DNA of 64,000 bases from Erinaceus europaeus (taxonomy: Eukaryota > Chordata > Mammalia > Eulipotyphla > Erinaceidae). The stretch's first letter is position 1. The number at the start of each line of letters is the position of its first letter. The stretch lies in contig NC_080165.1 in assembly GCF_950295315.1 (NCBI RefSeq), positions 8,186,417 to 8,250,416 of the forward strand. The letters run 5' to 3'. Position numbers and translations under genes: made by a program. Of this stretch, positions 1-11,060 are shown piece by piece. The notes under the pieces are model-generated. The model ran no database searches. It saw only the letters and a list, made by a program, of their open reading frames with translations, and was not told the origin of the DNA.

Positions 1-84
1 TGCAGGTGGGGACCAGAGGCTCGAGCCTGGGACCTCATACACTGTAACATGTGCACTCTACCAGGTGTACCACCTGATCCCCAG
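1..84 (-). mobile_element. tRNA-derived SINE (type B), cut by window edge
   Basis: The reverse complement begins with a tRNA-like head (GGTACACCTGGTAGAGTGCA, then a GCTCGAGCC B-box core) and runs into CCCCACCTGCA, the start of the SINE body. The window begins inside the body, so the 3' tail is missing. Same family as the copies near 33.7 kb and 31.9 kb. Confidence 0.85.
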
Positions 85-633
85 TAGTGTGAATCTTATA
101 AACAGGGTATCTGGATGGGAAAGCAGTAAGAAGTACTTCAGGTTTGAATATGGCTTCTTTTAATAGGAGACACAGGAACTAGAGAAAAAAAAAATCAACT
201 TCCTCTTAGCATCCAATATATTGTGCTGTCAGAAAGGTCATGGTGTATTTTTTGAATAGAAAAAAATACATCATGATTTTTCCGGCAACTCAATACACGG
301 GGCAAGTAGATTCAGATAGTTCTGATATGCATCATGGTCTGAGAATGGGAGAGTGAAAGACATAAAACAAATGCTGACTTGGTCCTGAGAAATTCTGCTG
401 TCCCATAGGATAAGATGGCTTTGCCCTCTCAGAGAAGCCCTGTGTTTGTTGTTCTCTGTGGTGATTTTTTACACCATTCTTTGAGGGTACATCTGAAACT
501 TGGTCTCAGGACATTTTTTATTTTTTTGATAAGAGCAGCATAAATAACTTCACTTTTTCGTTGCAAATGCTTGACAACTCATAGGTGGAACTGTTCAGAT
601 CAGTAGCAATTGTTTCATATTTCAGATTGATGA
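85..633. other. No recognised feature
   Basis: AT-rich unique sequence. No repeat, splice-bounded open frame or RNA gene was recognised. Confidence 0.6.
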
Positions 634-738
634 TTTTTTTTTTTTAGTTTGTAAAAAGGAAACTGACAAAAACATAGGATAAGAGAGGTACAATTTTACA
701 CAATTCCCACCACCAGAACTCCTTAATCTACCCCTTTA
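634..738 (-). mobile_element. L1-alpha 3' end fragment
   Basis: A T-run (the reversed poly-A tail) is followed by the recurrent L1-alpha 3' terminal block with CATAGGATAAGAG and ACAATTCCCACCACCAGAAC. Only about 100 bp remains, so this is a severely 5'-truncated copy. Confidence 0.8.
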
Positions 739-1121
739 TGATTTTTAATGGTAGTAAAATTCTCTGAAAACTTTGCGTCTATTTGATTCCAGTGCTAGGA
801 ACATCACTCATTTTTGTTTTGTTTTGTAAATTTTGGTTATTAGGGTAAAGTTGAATGTGGGGTTGCTGCCTGGTGTCACAGAAAAATCAAACATTGTCAT
901 ATCTTTTTATTCATGAATGGGAAAAATTTTACTAGAGTTTCAACACATAATCGAGAGAAGACTGATGCTTGATTAAACTTTTCTGTTCCTTTGCACAGAG
1001 AATGCTTATAAAAGTAGAAGTATGGGGAGTTAGAAAATACAGGACATTAAAACAAAACAAAAATTCCAGGAGGTGAATTTCAGTGCTAGTAGTTGGGGCC
1101 CAAGGCCATCTGGTTTTCCTA
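739..1121. other. No recognised feature
   Basis: Unique AT-rich sequence between two L1 3' ends. Nothing identified. Confidence 0.6.
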
Positions 1122-1417
1122 CTTTTTTTTTTTTTTTAATAATTTTTATTTATAAAAAGGAAACACTAACAAGACCATAGGATAAGAGGGGTACAACTCC
1201 ACACAATTCCCACCACCAGAACTCCGTATCCCATCCCCTCCCCTGACAGCTTTCCTGTTCTTTATCCCTCTGGCAATATGGACCCAGGGTCATTGTGGGA
1301 TGCAGAAGGTGGAAGGTCTGGCTTCTGTCATTGCTTCCCCGCTGAACATGGGTGTTGACAGGTGGATCCACACTCCCAGCCTGTCTCTCTCTTTCCCTAG
1401 TGGGATGGGGCTCTGGT
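1122..1417 (-). mobile_element. L1-alpha 3' UTR fragment
   Basis: A reversed poly-A run precedes the L1-alpha 3' terminal block. The match continues through CTGAACATGGGTGTTGACAG to GGGATGGGGCTCTGG and then stops. It is collinear with the terminal 300 bp of the copy at 50979-54581. A 5'-truncated retroposition. Confidence 0.85.
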
Positions 1418-1917
1418 TAAAACAATGTTTCTTTGATCATGATGGACCTTCTGTGAATTTCCTCCTAGAACAAAACTTGTAGCCATCCTTAACTACTACT
1501 ACTACTTATAAGAGGTAATGTAAGTATAAGTAGGGTAAGGGCATGAGTCTCTGAATCTCTGATCATCTGTTTGCCTTCCCCTCCCCCTTTTCCTCCTACT
1601 TTTCCGTCACCTCTTCCTGTATGCAGAGGGATCTTTCATCAACAGCAAAAAGAAACGATGTTCTTTTAATACTGTAGCTAGCTCCATTGACGTGTTTTAT
1701 CTATACATATGCACTACGAAATGGGGAAAATATCTACCCGTAGGTATAAAAATCACATATGACATGTTAATTTGCATAAAACAGCAATAAAATAAAGCAG
1801 AAAAAAAAAAGCCATTTCAACTGAATAGAAGTTTCTGACAGTTGTTTTCTATAATAGAGGCAAAGGCAATCCGGCAAATCTGACATCACTTGGGGTAAAG
1901 TAGGGTAGTTGTCTGCT
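1418..1917. other. No recognised feature
   Basis: Unique sequence with a short ACT repeat near 1497 and an A-run near 1800. No gene or element identified. Confidence 0.55.
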
Positions 1918-2125
1918 ATTTATTTATTTATCTATTCATAATTTTTTTTTTCAGTGGCATCCAGGGTTATCACTTGTGCTCAGTGTCAGTAGTATGGATC
2001 CTCAGTTTCTTTCTTTCTTTTTTTTCATTTGACAGGCTAGAGAGAAGTAGAGAAGGAAGAGGAGGCAGAGAGGGAGAGAGAAAGCTAGACACCTTTAGAC
2101 CTTCTTCACCACACAGGAAGCTTCA
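1918..2125 (-). mobile_element. Degenerate SINE with extra 3' domain
   Basis: On the plus strand a TTTATTTAT tail is followed by ATCCAGGGTTATCACTTG (the extra domain), a pyrimidine tract, then GACAGGCTAGAGAGAAGTAG and a purine-rich body ending ACCACACAGGAAGCTTC. The tRNA head is missing or unrecognisable. One of at least six copies with this domain. Confidence 0.6.
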
Positions 2126-2164
2126 GCGTGTGTCATAATGGTGTGAGTGTTCAGATAGAAATAC

Positions 2165-2350
2165 AAATCCACACTCCCAGAGGAATAAAGAATAGGAAAG
2201 CTATCAGGGAGGGTATAGGATACGAGTTCTGGTGGTAGAAATTGTGTGGCGTTGTACCCCTCTTATCCTATGGTTTAGTCAATGTTTCCTTTTTATAAAT
2301 AAAAAAAAATTAAAAATGAAAATATTTAAAAATACTAAAAAAAAAAGAAA
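2165..2350 (+). mobile_element. L1-alpha 3' end, sense orientation
   Basis: Reads ACTCCCAGAGGAATAAAG, then GTTCTGGTGGTAGAAATTG, CCTCTTATCCTATGG and a TTTATAAATAAAAAAAAA tail. This is the sense form of the L1-alpha terminal block. 5'-truncated to about 185 bp. Confidence 0.85.
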
Positions 2351-3494
2351 AATGCAAATTAATGTGATGGGAAGCATTAGAAGTTTTCAAGAGTGATCAC
2401 CTTACAGAGCTTGTTTCTTAACAGTTGATATTTTCCCTGACGTGCTATTTTCTTATTGTTTTATGTAATTTCTCCCAACTTAACTGAAAAAGAAAATTCC
2501 TTTAGCTTTCTTGTCTCTTGAACATAAAGATCCTTGATCTGGTTTCTGTGTTAGTTCACAACTTCCCCCATTTCCCTCATTGACCTGGCCTGTTTTAGAC
2601 TTGTCCTGACTTTCCTATCTGCCTTTTAAGCTGCTCCTGACTCTAGGCAGAACCTTTAAACCATCCTGCTGCTTCCCCCATCTGTCCCATATTCCTGTAG
2701 AAATTACTATTCCTTTTGAAGCATGACTTGAATGCATGAACTGACCTTTTAGACTCTCTTGTCTGAACTGTTCTTCTTTCTATGTGCCTTCTGTCAGCAT
2801 TCTGGCCAAACTTGAAATATTGACATTTCTATTTGCTAACAAAGTTCACAAGTAAAATAAAAAGATTTGTTCATATTATTATGATTAGGATTTGCATGCT
2901 AGAGTCATTTACATATGTGACATTTATCCCCCCTCAGTGTTTGGAAAGAATTCTAGTGTAATAAAGATATTTAATTTGATTGCAGCTTTATAGTTAGTGT
3001 TAAGGTTAGAACTTAAAACCCAAATGTTCTATTTTAAGCTCCATGAGTTTCCTGCATTCTTTGTAGGAACTTAGTTTGATTAAGTTTATGTCTTTTGTGG
3101 TAAAATTGTCTAGGCATCATCTAAGTAGTGAGAATCATTCTCTTGGTAAAAACCACAGACATTATGAATACTTTTTAATTTATAAGAAATATATGTACTA
3201 AGAAAGATAGGGAAGTCTCTAAGTTTGAGCAGTAATGGAAAAAAAAAGAGCCAGTGCAAGAATGAAAAATGTGAACTTAGAATCAGGTAGGAGAATGGAG
3301 AATAGCAACTATTTGAAAGCCACACCTCTCCAAGAAATGGAGAGTTAGACAATGTGGGACATGCTTGCTCCTCTGCTCATGGAAACAACAAAGGGCTTAA
3401 CTCTGTCATAACTCTAGTAAAAAACAAAATCCATTGAAGAATTAAAGTCCTGGGTCATACACCACAGGTTGGCACAGAACTTGAAATTATCTTA
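2351..3494. other. No recognised feature
   Basis: About 1.1 kb of unique sequence without an identifiable repeat, splice-bounded frame or RNA gene. Confidence 0.55.
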
Positions 3495-3742
3495 AGTTGA
3501 AGAACAAGATCAGAAGGGAAAACACTGAGTAGAACTTGGACTGGGATTGGTCTATTGCACCAAAGTAAAAGACTCTGGGGTGGGTGGGGGGAGGGTTCAG
3601 GTCCTGGAACATGATGGCAGAGGACCTAGTGGGGATTGAATTGTTATGTGGAAAACTGGTAAATTTATGCATGTGCTAACTATTGTGTTTTGCTGGCAAC
3701 TGTACGCCATTAATTCCTCAATAAAGAATTGAAAAAAAATTA
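3495..3742 (+). mobile_element. L1-beta 3' end (short 3' UTR lineage)
   Basis: Contains CACCAAAGTAAAAGACTCTG, a G-rich run, ACCTAGTGGGGATTGAATTG and an ATTAATTCCTCAATAAAGAA terminus. It matches the 3' UTR of the L1 at 7897-8881 in opposite orientation and the copy at 32144-32361. It shares nothing with the L1-alpha 3' end. Confidence 0.8.
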
Positions 3743-4051
3743 TCTTTGATTTATTTTGCTGGAAATTTCTTGGAAAAAAAATATAATTCTGGAGATTTAA
3801 AGAAAGAAAGACCAACTGGGTAGCAGTCAATTCAGTGTACATAGAACTCCTAAAGGCAAGATATTCCTTTGGGTCAGTGAACTCGCTCTCTTGGGCAGTG
3901 CTTTGTCATATGCAAAACCGGTGTTCAAGGAAGCTGTGGTATTGTGGTATCTTTCCCTTCTCTCTGCCTCTATCTGAAAAGGAAAGAAAAGGAGAGAAAA
4001 GAAAAGACTGGGAATTTTTAGTAAAAATGAGTTAACAATAAAAATGTAAAA
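3743..4051. other. No recognised feature
   Basis: Unique sequence with a purine-rich patch near 3980-4010. Nothing identified. Confidence 0.55.
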
Positions 4052-4320
4052 CAGGTGGAGCCAGGATGGTGGCTTGGAGACAACACCTGGCGTGAGCTCT
4101 GCAAGGAAGCTGCTTTCAACCTGGGAATCTCGAGTGAGGCCACCAGGTCCCAGATGCTACCATGATGTCAACCCAACTTCCCTGGGCAGATGACCCTACC
4201 AATGTGTCCTGGAGTCCTGCTTCCCCAGTGCCCTGGTGGTGGGAATTGTGTGGAATTGCACCCCTCTTATCCTATGGTCTTATCAGTGTCTCCACTTTAT
4301 AAGTAAAGATGTAAAAAAAT
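4052..4320 (+). mobile_element. L1-alpha composite: 5'-UTR-like head joined to 3' UTR
   Basis: The first 85 bp starts GGTGGAGCCAGGATGGTGG. This resembles the GGAGCCAAGATGGC start usual in mammalian L1 5' UTRs. From about 4141 (CCACCAGGTCCCAGATGC) it switches to L1-alpha 3' UTR. A second internal deletion near 4230 joins CTTCCCCAGTGCC to GGTGGTGGGAATTG, and the element ends in the normal 3' terminus and A-rich tail. The switch point coincides with a splice-acceptor-like site in other L1-alpha copies (TCTCTTTTCAG just before CCACCAGG). A retroposed spliced L1 transcript is the favoured reading; a simple deletion is the alternative. Confidence 0.55.
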
Positions 4321-4429
4321 ATATATATATAAAATAAACAAGGAAATGTTAGTTGTGTGATATTGGGTGAGCTCTTGTGTGAGTTAGTCAGCTCTCTTGG
4401 AACTTGGAATAGTAGAGTGACCACAAAAA

Positions 4430-5118
4430 GATCATATAGTGATCTGGCTGCACCTCACATCTCCACTATGGAGCCTCTACTTCCCCCAGTCCTGGAACCC
4501 TTGGATAGGGCCCACTTTCCCATATGCCTCTCCCAATCCATATCAAATAATATTTCATCCGTCAATCACAACCTAACCAACATAACGATTGCCACCTCAA
4601 CATGCTTCACTTCAGACTGTGTCCAGAGACTTCACGTGTGGAATGACAACCCTTCAGCTTCATTACTCAGGTGAGACCTTTCCTTTCATAGTATACTCTA
4701 ATTCCATCTCAGGTGGTTCACTTTCTAACCAGGTTCCCAAACCTAGATATACACCAGTTTCTGTGAGAGAGAACATATGTTCACACGTATCCATAAACTA
4801 CTGCAAAATATATACCTGAAAGCAGAAGTACACTAGAGTTTGCAGTGAGTACCCCCCCTAACACTTCCTCTCCACTATTCCAAGCTTTGGGTCCATGATT
4901 GCTCAACAAATTGTTTGGCTTCTTATGTTAACTCTCTTTTCAGTCACCAGGTTCCAGATGTCATTAGGATGCCGGCCAGGCTTCCCTGGATTGAAGACCC
5001 CACCAATGTGTCCTGGAGCTCTGCTTCCCCAGAGACCCACCCTACTAGGGAAAGAGAGAGGCAGACTGGGAGTATGGACCAACCAGTCAACGCCCATGTT
5101 CAGCGGGGAAGCCTTTTC
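4430..5118 (+). mobile_element. L1-alpha 3' UTR, sense, truncated by an inverted copy
   Basis: Collinear in sense with the reverse complement of 51150-51840: shared blocks include ATGGAGCCTCTACTTCCC, CAGAGACTTCACGTG and CTGAAAGCAGAAGTACAC. It contains the acceptor-like CTCTCTTTTCAGTCACCAGG near 4935. It stops at CATGTTCAGCGGGGAAGC, short of the normal 3' end, where an inverted L1-alpha begins. The left boundary is approximate. Confidence 0.8.
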
Positions 5119-5668
5119 ATTATTTATTATTATTATTTTAAATCTCTATTTCTTATTTTATTTTATTTTTTTATTTAAGAAAGGACTAATTAACAAAACC
5201 ATAGAGTAGGAGGGGTACAATTCCACACAACTCCCACCACCCAATCTCCATGTCCCATCCCCTCCCCTGATAGCTTTCCCATTCTCCATCCCTCTGGGAG
5301 CATGGACCCAGGGTCATTGTGGGTTGCAGAAGGTGGAAGGTCTGGCTTCTGTAATTGCTTCCCTGCTGAACATGGGCTTTGGCAGGTCGATTCATATCCC
5401 CAGCCTGCCTCTCTCTTTCCCTAGTTGGATGGGCCTCTGGAGAAGCAGGGCTCCAGGACACATTGGTGGGGTTGTCTCTCTAGGGAAGTCTGGTTGGCAT
5501 CATGGTAGCATCTGGAACCTGGTGGCTGAAAAAAAAAAAGTTAACATATAAAGCCAAATAAATTGTTGACTACTCATGACCCTAAGGTCTCCATTTAGGA
5601 GCTCCCTAGAAGGCCTATTTCAGTTATATTCCAAAGGGCCCATGACTTTACGAGTTGTTTCCTGCGCC
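5119..5668 (-). mobile_element. L1-alpha 3' UTR, inverted against the preceding copy
   Basis: A 55-bp A/T tail (5119-5175) precedes CATAGAGTAGGAGGGGTACA and the standard L1-alpha terminal block. The match extends to about 5668 (TAATATGCAGGTG). It overlaps the preceding sense copy in element coordinates, so simple twin priming does not explain the pair. Confidence 0.8.
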
Positions 5669-5829
5669 TGACCTCTAATATGCAGGTGTTTCTTATTCTT
5701 TTTCCCACTTGGTGGAGAGAAAGGCACCATAGTACCAAAGCTTCCCCTAGTGTGGCAGAGGCCGGACTCAAACCCTGGTTGTGCCCGTGACAAAGCACAC
5801 TACCCAAGGGCACTATTTTGTCAGCCCTA
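5669..5829 (-). mobile_element. Old tRNA-derived SINE (type D)
   Basis: The reverse complement reads GGGCTGACAAAATAGTG, then a B-box-like GGGTTTGAGTCCGG, GCTTTGGTACTATGG and a pyrimidine end. The layout matches a tRNA-derived SINE but it is strongly diverged from types A and B. Confidence 0.6.
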
Positions 5830-6239
5830 AGTGCATATGACTTGCTGGGAAAGGCCTATGCATGATGTAGGTTTAAATAAAGTCTTCAGAATTTTATTCT
5901 TTTTCCTCTTTAATGACTCTAGTAAAACTTAAATCTGTCATCTAAGCCATACATGTACATACAGGTACAATCTCTCATTTATCTGTCATCTCCAGTCCTT
6001 GTTTGGCTAGTTAGTACATTTGGAATTTGATGTCTGAAAATGCCTTCGGTGACTTTTGTTTAATACTTATTTACTTGTTAATCAGAAATACCTGACTAGA
6101 ACATTAGGGCAAAGAGGTCACCTCTTTCCTGCCATGGGCTTTTGAATATTTTTTTCCCCTTAACACATAATCATTCTTTTGGGCAACTAAATCAGTAAAT
6201 GTAATATTAACAGATCTGAGAAAAGAAAGAGACAGCAAT
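5830..6239. other. No recognised feature
   Basis: Unique sequence, possibly including the diverged 5' flank of the ancient LINE that follows. Confidence 0.5.
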
Positions 6240-6635
6240 CCAATGATAGCACAGGACTTAAATATTCTCCTTTCAGCAGCGGATAGACCATGCAGACAGA
6301 AAGTCAATAAGGAAACACCAGACATAAATAACACATTCCATCTGATGCTTGTGATGGAGACATACAGCACGGCCACTTCAACACCAGCAGTGTACACATC
6401 ATGCAAAGCACATGTGGAATACTATCCAAAACAGATCATATGTTTATCCCCAGAATAAATCCTGATACATTTAAGAAGACTGAAATCATGTCAAGCATCT
6501 TGTCTGACCACAAATACAAGGACAGGGAGGGAACAACATATTTTTAAAACAACCTATATCTTGGAGAAGAAATCAAAACAGATCTTGACATAAGATTTGG
6601 AAACAACAAAGTGCCTGGTGACAGAGGAGTGAATA

Positions 6636-6638
<3 letters not shown>
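6240..6638 (+). pseudogene. Ancient LINE-1 ORF2 endonuclease-region remnant
   Basis: Translation in shifting frames gives DRPCRQKVNKETPDINNTF and later FKKTEIMSSILSDHK. These resemble the endonuclease-domain end of L1 ORF2. Frames are broken and intervening sequence is diverged, so this is an old mammalian L1 rather than the hedgehog-specific copies. Assignment rests on motif recall only. Confidence 0.45.

Positions 6639-6673
<35 letters not shown>
6639..6673. repeat. (CA)n microsatellite
   Basis: About 17 uninterrupted CA units, inside old LINE-derived sequence. The following CATACTATGGAGTGCAATTC resembles the L1 ORF2 C-terminal coding region. Confidence 0.95.
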
Positions 6674-6884
6674 CATGATGCACACACATACTATGGAGTG
6701 CAATTCAGGTATAAGAAAAGGTGAAATATCACCTTTTACTATAATGTGACCAGTTGGTAGGATCATTCTAAGGAAGCAAATTAGAAGGGCGGGGGGAAGG
6801 GCAACTATCTGGTGATCTCAGTCATAACTGAGATCCAAGAAAGAAAGCAAAAACTGAAAGATGGGATTACATAATGGTTATGCA

Positions 6885-6995
6885 AAATGACTTAACTGCC
6901 AGAGACTAAATGCCTCAGTTTAGTGGAAGCTGTCACCAGAAGCCAGAGCTGAGCAGTGGTCTAGTAAAAAAACAAAAAGCAGAAATAAAAAAATA
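6885..6995 (+). mobile_element. Type C SINE fragment
   Basis: Reads GTCACCAGAAGCCAGAGCTG then AGCAGTGGTCTAG and an A-rich tail. This is the core shared with the copies at 24072, 28598 and 59318. The tRNA-like head is degraded. Confidence 0.5.
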
Positions 6996-7883
6996 GAAAA
7001 AGACGGTGTCAAGCATATCAAAAGCTCTAATTTAGCGCTGTAGATCTGAGGTCACTAGAGGGGAGGGAGATGACTGCACCCCACTGGAGGCAAAGGTCTT
7101 GAGCAATATGTGCTCACACACATCTTAGAGATATTTTAGGGACAGAATCCCAGTAGCTTTCTGGCTTCAGAATCATATTGCTATCTATTTCGGCGCCTCC
7201 ACCAAAGGCCAAACTCAAGGATCTCACCTGAATTAGAAAAAGAAAATAGTCAGTTCTTTGCCTTTGTTTCCTACTTTCTTTAATCTTTCAGTTCAACATT
7301 ACCTCTCTTCCTCTACCTTCTTCTCTCCTTTTGCAGAAATTTTGCTTACCCCCTTATGCCTCTTTGTTTGATTCAAAAAACAAAACTAAAAAATTAAAAA
7401 AAAAAGTCTGTCACCTTTTGTTTCTTCTTCTCTGTCAAGCTCTGGTCCATGACAAATTAACGTTTATAAGCTTCTGTACTGAATATATAATGGTTTCTGT
7501 CTGTACTTTGGAAAGAAAATACAGCACACAAAAAACTTGGAGAAAGGATGATTCATCAAAAAAGAACTTGGGAAATTGGAGTAAACATATGGATCCATCA
7601 CAATTTACTACTTGTGCTAAAATGGGTCCAGGTAGCTGATTGCCTGGAGTACTTTCTAGCATCTTCACACATAAGATGCTCAACTTCTCGCCCCTGCATC
7701 GTGTATTGCTCTGTAAGTCAATACCCAAATGTTACTACTTGCCTTATTGAAAGTTGAAAGTCTATCAAATAATATTACTCTAAAGTACTCCATTTAATGC
7801 AAATGTTTCTAGTAACATTTTGAACCCATTACGAGTCACACCAACTGTAAGACGACATTTTGAAATAAGAAAAATGGGGCCAT
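6996..7883. other. No recognised feature
   Basis: Unique sequence. Strong pyrimidine-AG tracts occur on the plus strand near 7295 and 7335 (CTCCTTTTGCAG) and a minus-strand CAGGTGAGAT near 7230. None bounds a convincing coding frame. Confidence 0.5.
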
Positions 7884-7896
7884 TCCTTGTTTTTTC
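7884..7896. repeat. Left TSD of L1-beta
   Basis: TCCTTGTTTTTTC, repeated exactly at 8882-8894. The 13-bp duplication defines the insertion as 7897-8881. Confidence 0.9.
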
Positions 7897-8881
7897 TTTT
7901 TTTTTTTTTTAAAAATAATTTATTTCTTTATTGGGGAATTAATGTTTTACATTCAACAGTAAATACAATAGTTTGTACATGCATAACATTCCCCAGATTC
8001 CCATTTAACAATACAACCCCCACTATTTCATTCATCATCTTTCATGGACCTGTATTCTCCCTACCCACCCACCCACCCCAGAGTCTTTTACTTTGGTGTA
8101 ATACTCCAATTCCATTTCAGGTTCGACTTGTGTTTTCTTTTCTAATCTTGTTTTTCAACTTCGGCCTGAGAGTGAGATCATCCCATATTCATCCTTCTGT
8201 TTCTGACTTATTTCACTCAACATGATTTTTTCAAGGTCCATCCAAGATCGGTTGAAAACGGTGAAGTCACCATTTTTTACAGCTGAGTAGTATTCCATTG
8301 TGTATATATACCACAACTTGCTCAGCCACTCATCTGTTGTTGGACACCTGGGTTGCTTCCAGGTTTTGGCTATTACAAATTGTGCTGCCAAGAACATATG
8401 TGTACACAGATCTTTTTGGATGGATGTGTTGGGTTCCTTAGGATATATCCCCAGGAGGGGAATTGCAGGGTCATAGGGTAGGTCCATTTCTAGCCTTCTG
8501 AGAGTTCTCCAGACTGTTCTCCACAGAGGTTGGACCCATTGACATTCCCACCAGCAGTGCAGGAGGGTTCCTTTGACCCCACACCCTCTCCAGCATTTGC
8601 TGCTGTTACCTTTTCTGATGTATGACATTCTCACAGGAGTGAAGTGATACCTCATTGTTGTCTTGATTTGCATTTCTCTGATAATCAGAGACTTGGAGCA
8701 TTTTTTCATGTGTTTCTCAGCCTTTTTGGATCTCTCGTGTGGTAAATATTCTGTCCATGTCCTCCCCCCATTTTTGGATGGGGTTATTTGTTGTCTTGTT
8801 GTTGAGTCTGGCAAGCTTTTTATATATGTTGGTTATTAAACTCTTATCTGATGTATGGCATGTAAAGATCTTCTCCCATTC
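7897..8881 (-). mobile_element. L1-beta, 5'-truncated, with exact TSD
   Basis: A reversed poly-A run leads into a 3' UTR of about 250 bp (TTATTGGGGAATTAATG ... CAGAGTCTTTTACTTTGGTG), then the antisense of the ORF2 C-terminus. The 5' end stops at the right TSD (8882-8894). The 3' UTR is unrelated to that of L1-alpha, though the adjoining ORF2 is clearly homologous. Confidence 0.95.
8155..8881 (-). pseudogene. L1 ORF2 C-terminal fragment
   Basis: The 3' part of a LINE-1 ORF2, which in intact elements supplies endonuclease and reverse transcriptase for retroposition. Only the last ~240 codons remain. The main frame (about 8155-8814) holds the C-terminal cysteine motif [18 protein letters not shown] and the typical [16 protein letters not shown], and ends at an apparently natural stop after ISLSGRS. 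A frameshift near 8720-8740 separates it from upstream codons reading [20 protein letters not shown]. The catalytic domains are absent, so it is non-functional. Confidence 0.9.
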
Positions 8882-8894
8882 TCCTTGTTTTTTC

Positions 8895-9898
8895 AGTAGC
8901 ACAATTTATAAAAAAATAAATTGAGATACACATGGAAGAAATGTGTTATTTTGGTTATATAGAGAACACCATTACAATATACAAAGTTGGATTGGAATTC
9001 TGGATTTGCAAGTTTGGTTTGTCATCTGACCTTGGGAGGGAAAAAAAAACACCATCAGATTTCTCCATAAGTCCCTTTGTCTAATGATTGAAAAAGGAAG
9101 GATGCATTAAATCACATCTAATGATAATATATAATTATTAAGTAACAGTAACAATGCCCTGTGGATGGCAATGATCTCCATCGATCTTCCTCTCATCTTT
9201 GTGCTTCCTTTATTGTTATCATTGGAACCGCCTACCTAGTCTCAAAACTCCGACACCCTTGCTTCTTTCTAAACTAATCATTTTCAGAATTGTATGTTGT
9301 GACCCATTAATGGGTCATGAGGTCAATTTAATGGGTTGTGATATGCATTAAGGTGTGATAAAATTAAAGGAAGCTTCATGTCCAAAATTATCTTTGTGAT
9401 ATTTTTCAGCTGTACATATGATTTCACTAACATGTGCTTCCTGAGTGTCGAACGGGCTATTGACAGGCATTAATACAAGAAAGGGGAGATGGCTACAACC
9501 ATTCAGGGGAGGAGGACTAAGGGATCAGACAAAGGTGGGAGCAACAGTGGAGCCAAAAAGTGGCCATCTTGAGGATTTATTTCATAAGTAACAGAAATGG
9601 TTTTTGTTTGTGTATTGGATGGAAAATGTAAATGAGTTACTTGGACTCAGCATTGGGAACAAGGGGCTTGTCATTTTTCTGATATGGAAAGGCCCATAAG
9701 CTGCTTGGATAAGACAGAGAGATGGAGTTTCATTCTGAACAGATTGAATTTGAAACATCTATCATCATAGATATGGAAATGTAAAGTAGGCAACTGGATA
9801 TACAAGTCTAAGTTCACAAGTAAATTCTGGACTTGTAATGCAAATTTGGACATCATTAGAATATAAATATATATATGTATGTGGGTCTCCAGGATGAC
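8895..9898. other. Unique sequence with a GACCCATTAATGGGTC motif
   Basis: Mostly unrecognised. At 9300-9345 TGACCCATTAATGGGTCATG is followed by a near repeat (AATTTAATGGGTTGTGAT). I suspect an old interspersed repeat but cannot assign a class. Confidence 0.4.
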
Positions 9899-10128
9899 TA
9901 GTTATTATTGTTGTTGGCGTTGTTGGATAGGACAGAGAGAAATGGAGAGAGGAGGGGAAGACAGAGAGGGGGAGAGAAAGACAGACACCTGCAGACCTGC
10001 TTCACCGCCTTTGAAGCGACTCCCCTGCAGGTGGGGAACCAGAAGCTCGAACCGGGATCCTTATGCCAGTCTTTGTGCTTTGTGCCATGTGCACTGAACC
10101 CGCTGCAGGACTGCTCAACTCCCCCTTT
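9899..10128 (-). mobile_element. Type A SINE
   Basis: TTATTGTTGTTGGCGTTGTT tail, GGATAGGACAGAGAGAAATG body, GCGACTCCCCTGCAGGTGGG, then the antisense B box and tRNA head to about 10128. Near full length and moderately diverged. Confidence 0.92.
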
Positions 10129-11060
10129 TTTTTTTGTTATTAGTTTAGTGGTTCTCAATATATAGTCTCTGGAACAGTGGTAGCATTGTTACCTTGGAAC
10201 TTGTTATATATGAAAATTGCTAAGGTTTAAGCCAAGCTACTGAATTAAAATTATGCCAGGAATCTATGACTTAATAAGACCTTTAAGTGAATTTTCACTA
10301 ACATTTTATAGTCACTTGTCTATAGTTTATGTATTAAGTATAATTTCTGTGAAAGTAGAAATATTATATAATGAGCTGACAATCGATTACTTTTTTAGAG
10401 TCTACACAAACTATGTGCTTTAGATTATGAAAGATACAATATACACAAAAGCAGTAAAAGAAGCAGTCTTTAGTGTTTAAAGTGTTACATTCTTTTAAGC
10501 ATAAAATGATTTTTAAAAGGCTACATTCGAGTTCCGAGAGATTACACCTACACATGTAAGACATTTTCTAGTATTATTAGAAAATGATAAATGACTAGGC
10601 GGCTAGAGCTTCCATTAGAGTTCAGAAGGGAATTCCAAATCAAAGAGCATAGAAAATATTTTGTGATGATGAGAGATCTTGGAAGGAAAAACAGATGGAA
10701 AAAGGCAGAATCTGAAGAGTCAGAGGAAGCCAGGTCAGTTTGCACCAGTGACAAACAGCTGAGAGGAGCAGTGTGAGCATCAATGGGTCAGTGGGCGTTT
10801 CACTGGTCATACTGAGAAAACTAACAAACTCAGATGCAGTGTTATGTTTTGGAAGTTCATCATCAAACAAAGTGAAGCAAGCTTTCTTTCCTGCAACTAT
10901 TCAGTCTTTGGAATTCTACTGTGCAGTATGGTACTTCAAAAGGGATTTTGATACTAGTTTGCTTTTGGTACTTGATAGCGCAGATTCCAAAATGGGGTTA
11001 GATCCCTGAAAATATTTTGAGATGCAGAGTCCTTGAAGCACAGTGACACATGTGACTTAC
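10129..11060. other. Unique sequence, candidate intron
   Basis: No repeat recognised. It lies immediately downstream (minus strand) of the candidate exon and would be intronic if that exon is real. Confidence 0.5.

Noticed and set aside
6639..6673. CA repeat as a Z-DNA regulatory element
   Set aside because: Ordinary microsatellite length and no supporting context.
7190..7300. Minus-strand exon around CAGGTGAGATCC
   Set aside because: The same site can read as donor or acceptor; neither side gives a bounded coding frame with a partner site.
9899..10128. SINE tRNA heads as functional tRNA genes
   Set aside because: Heads retain A/B-box similarity but lack a foldable cloverleaf and are joined to SINE bodies and tails.
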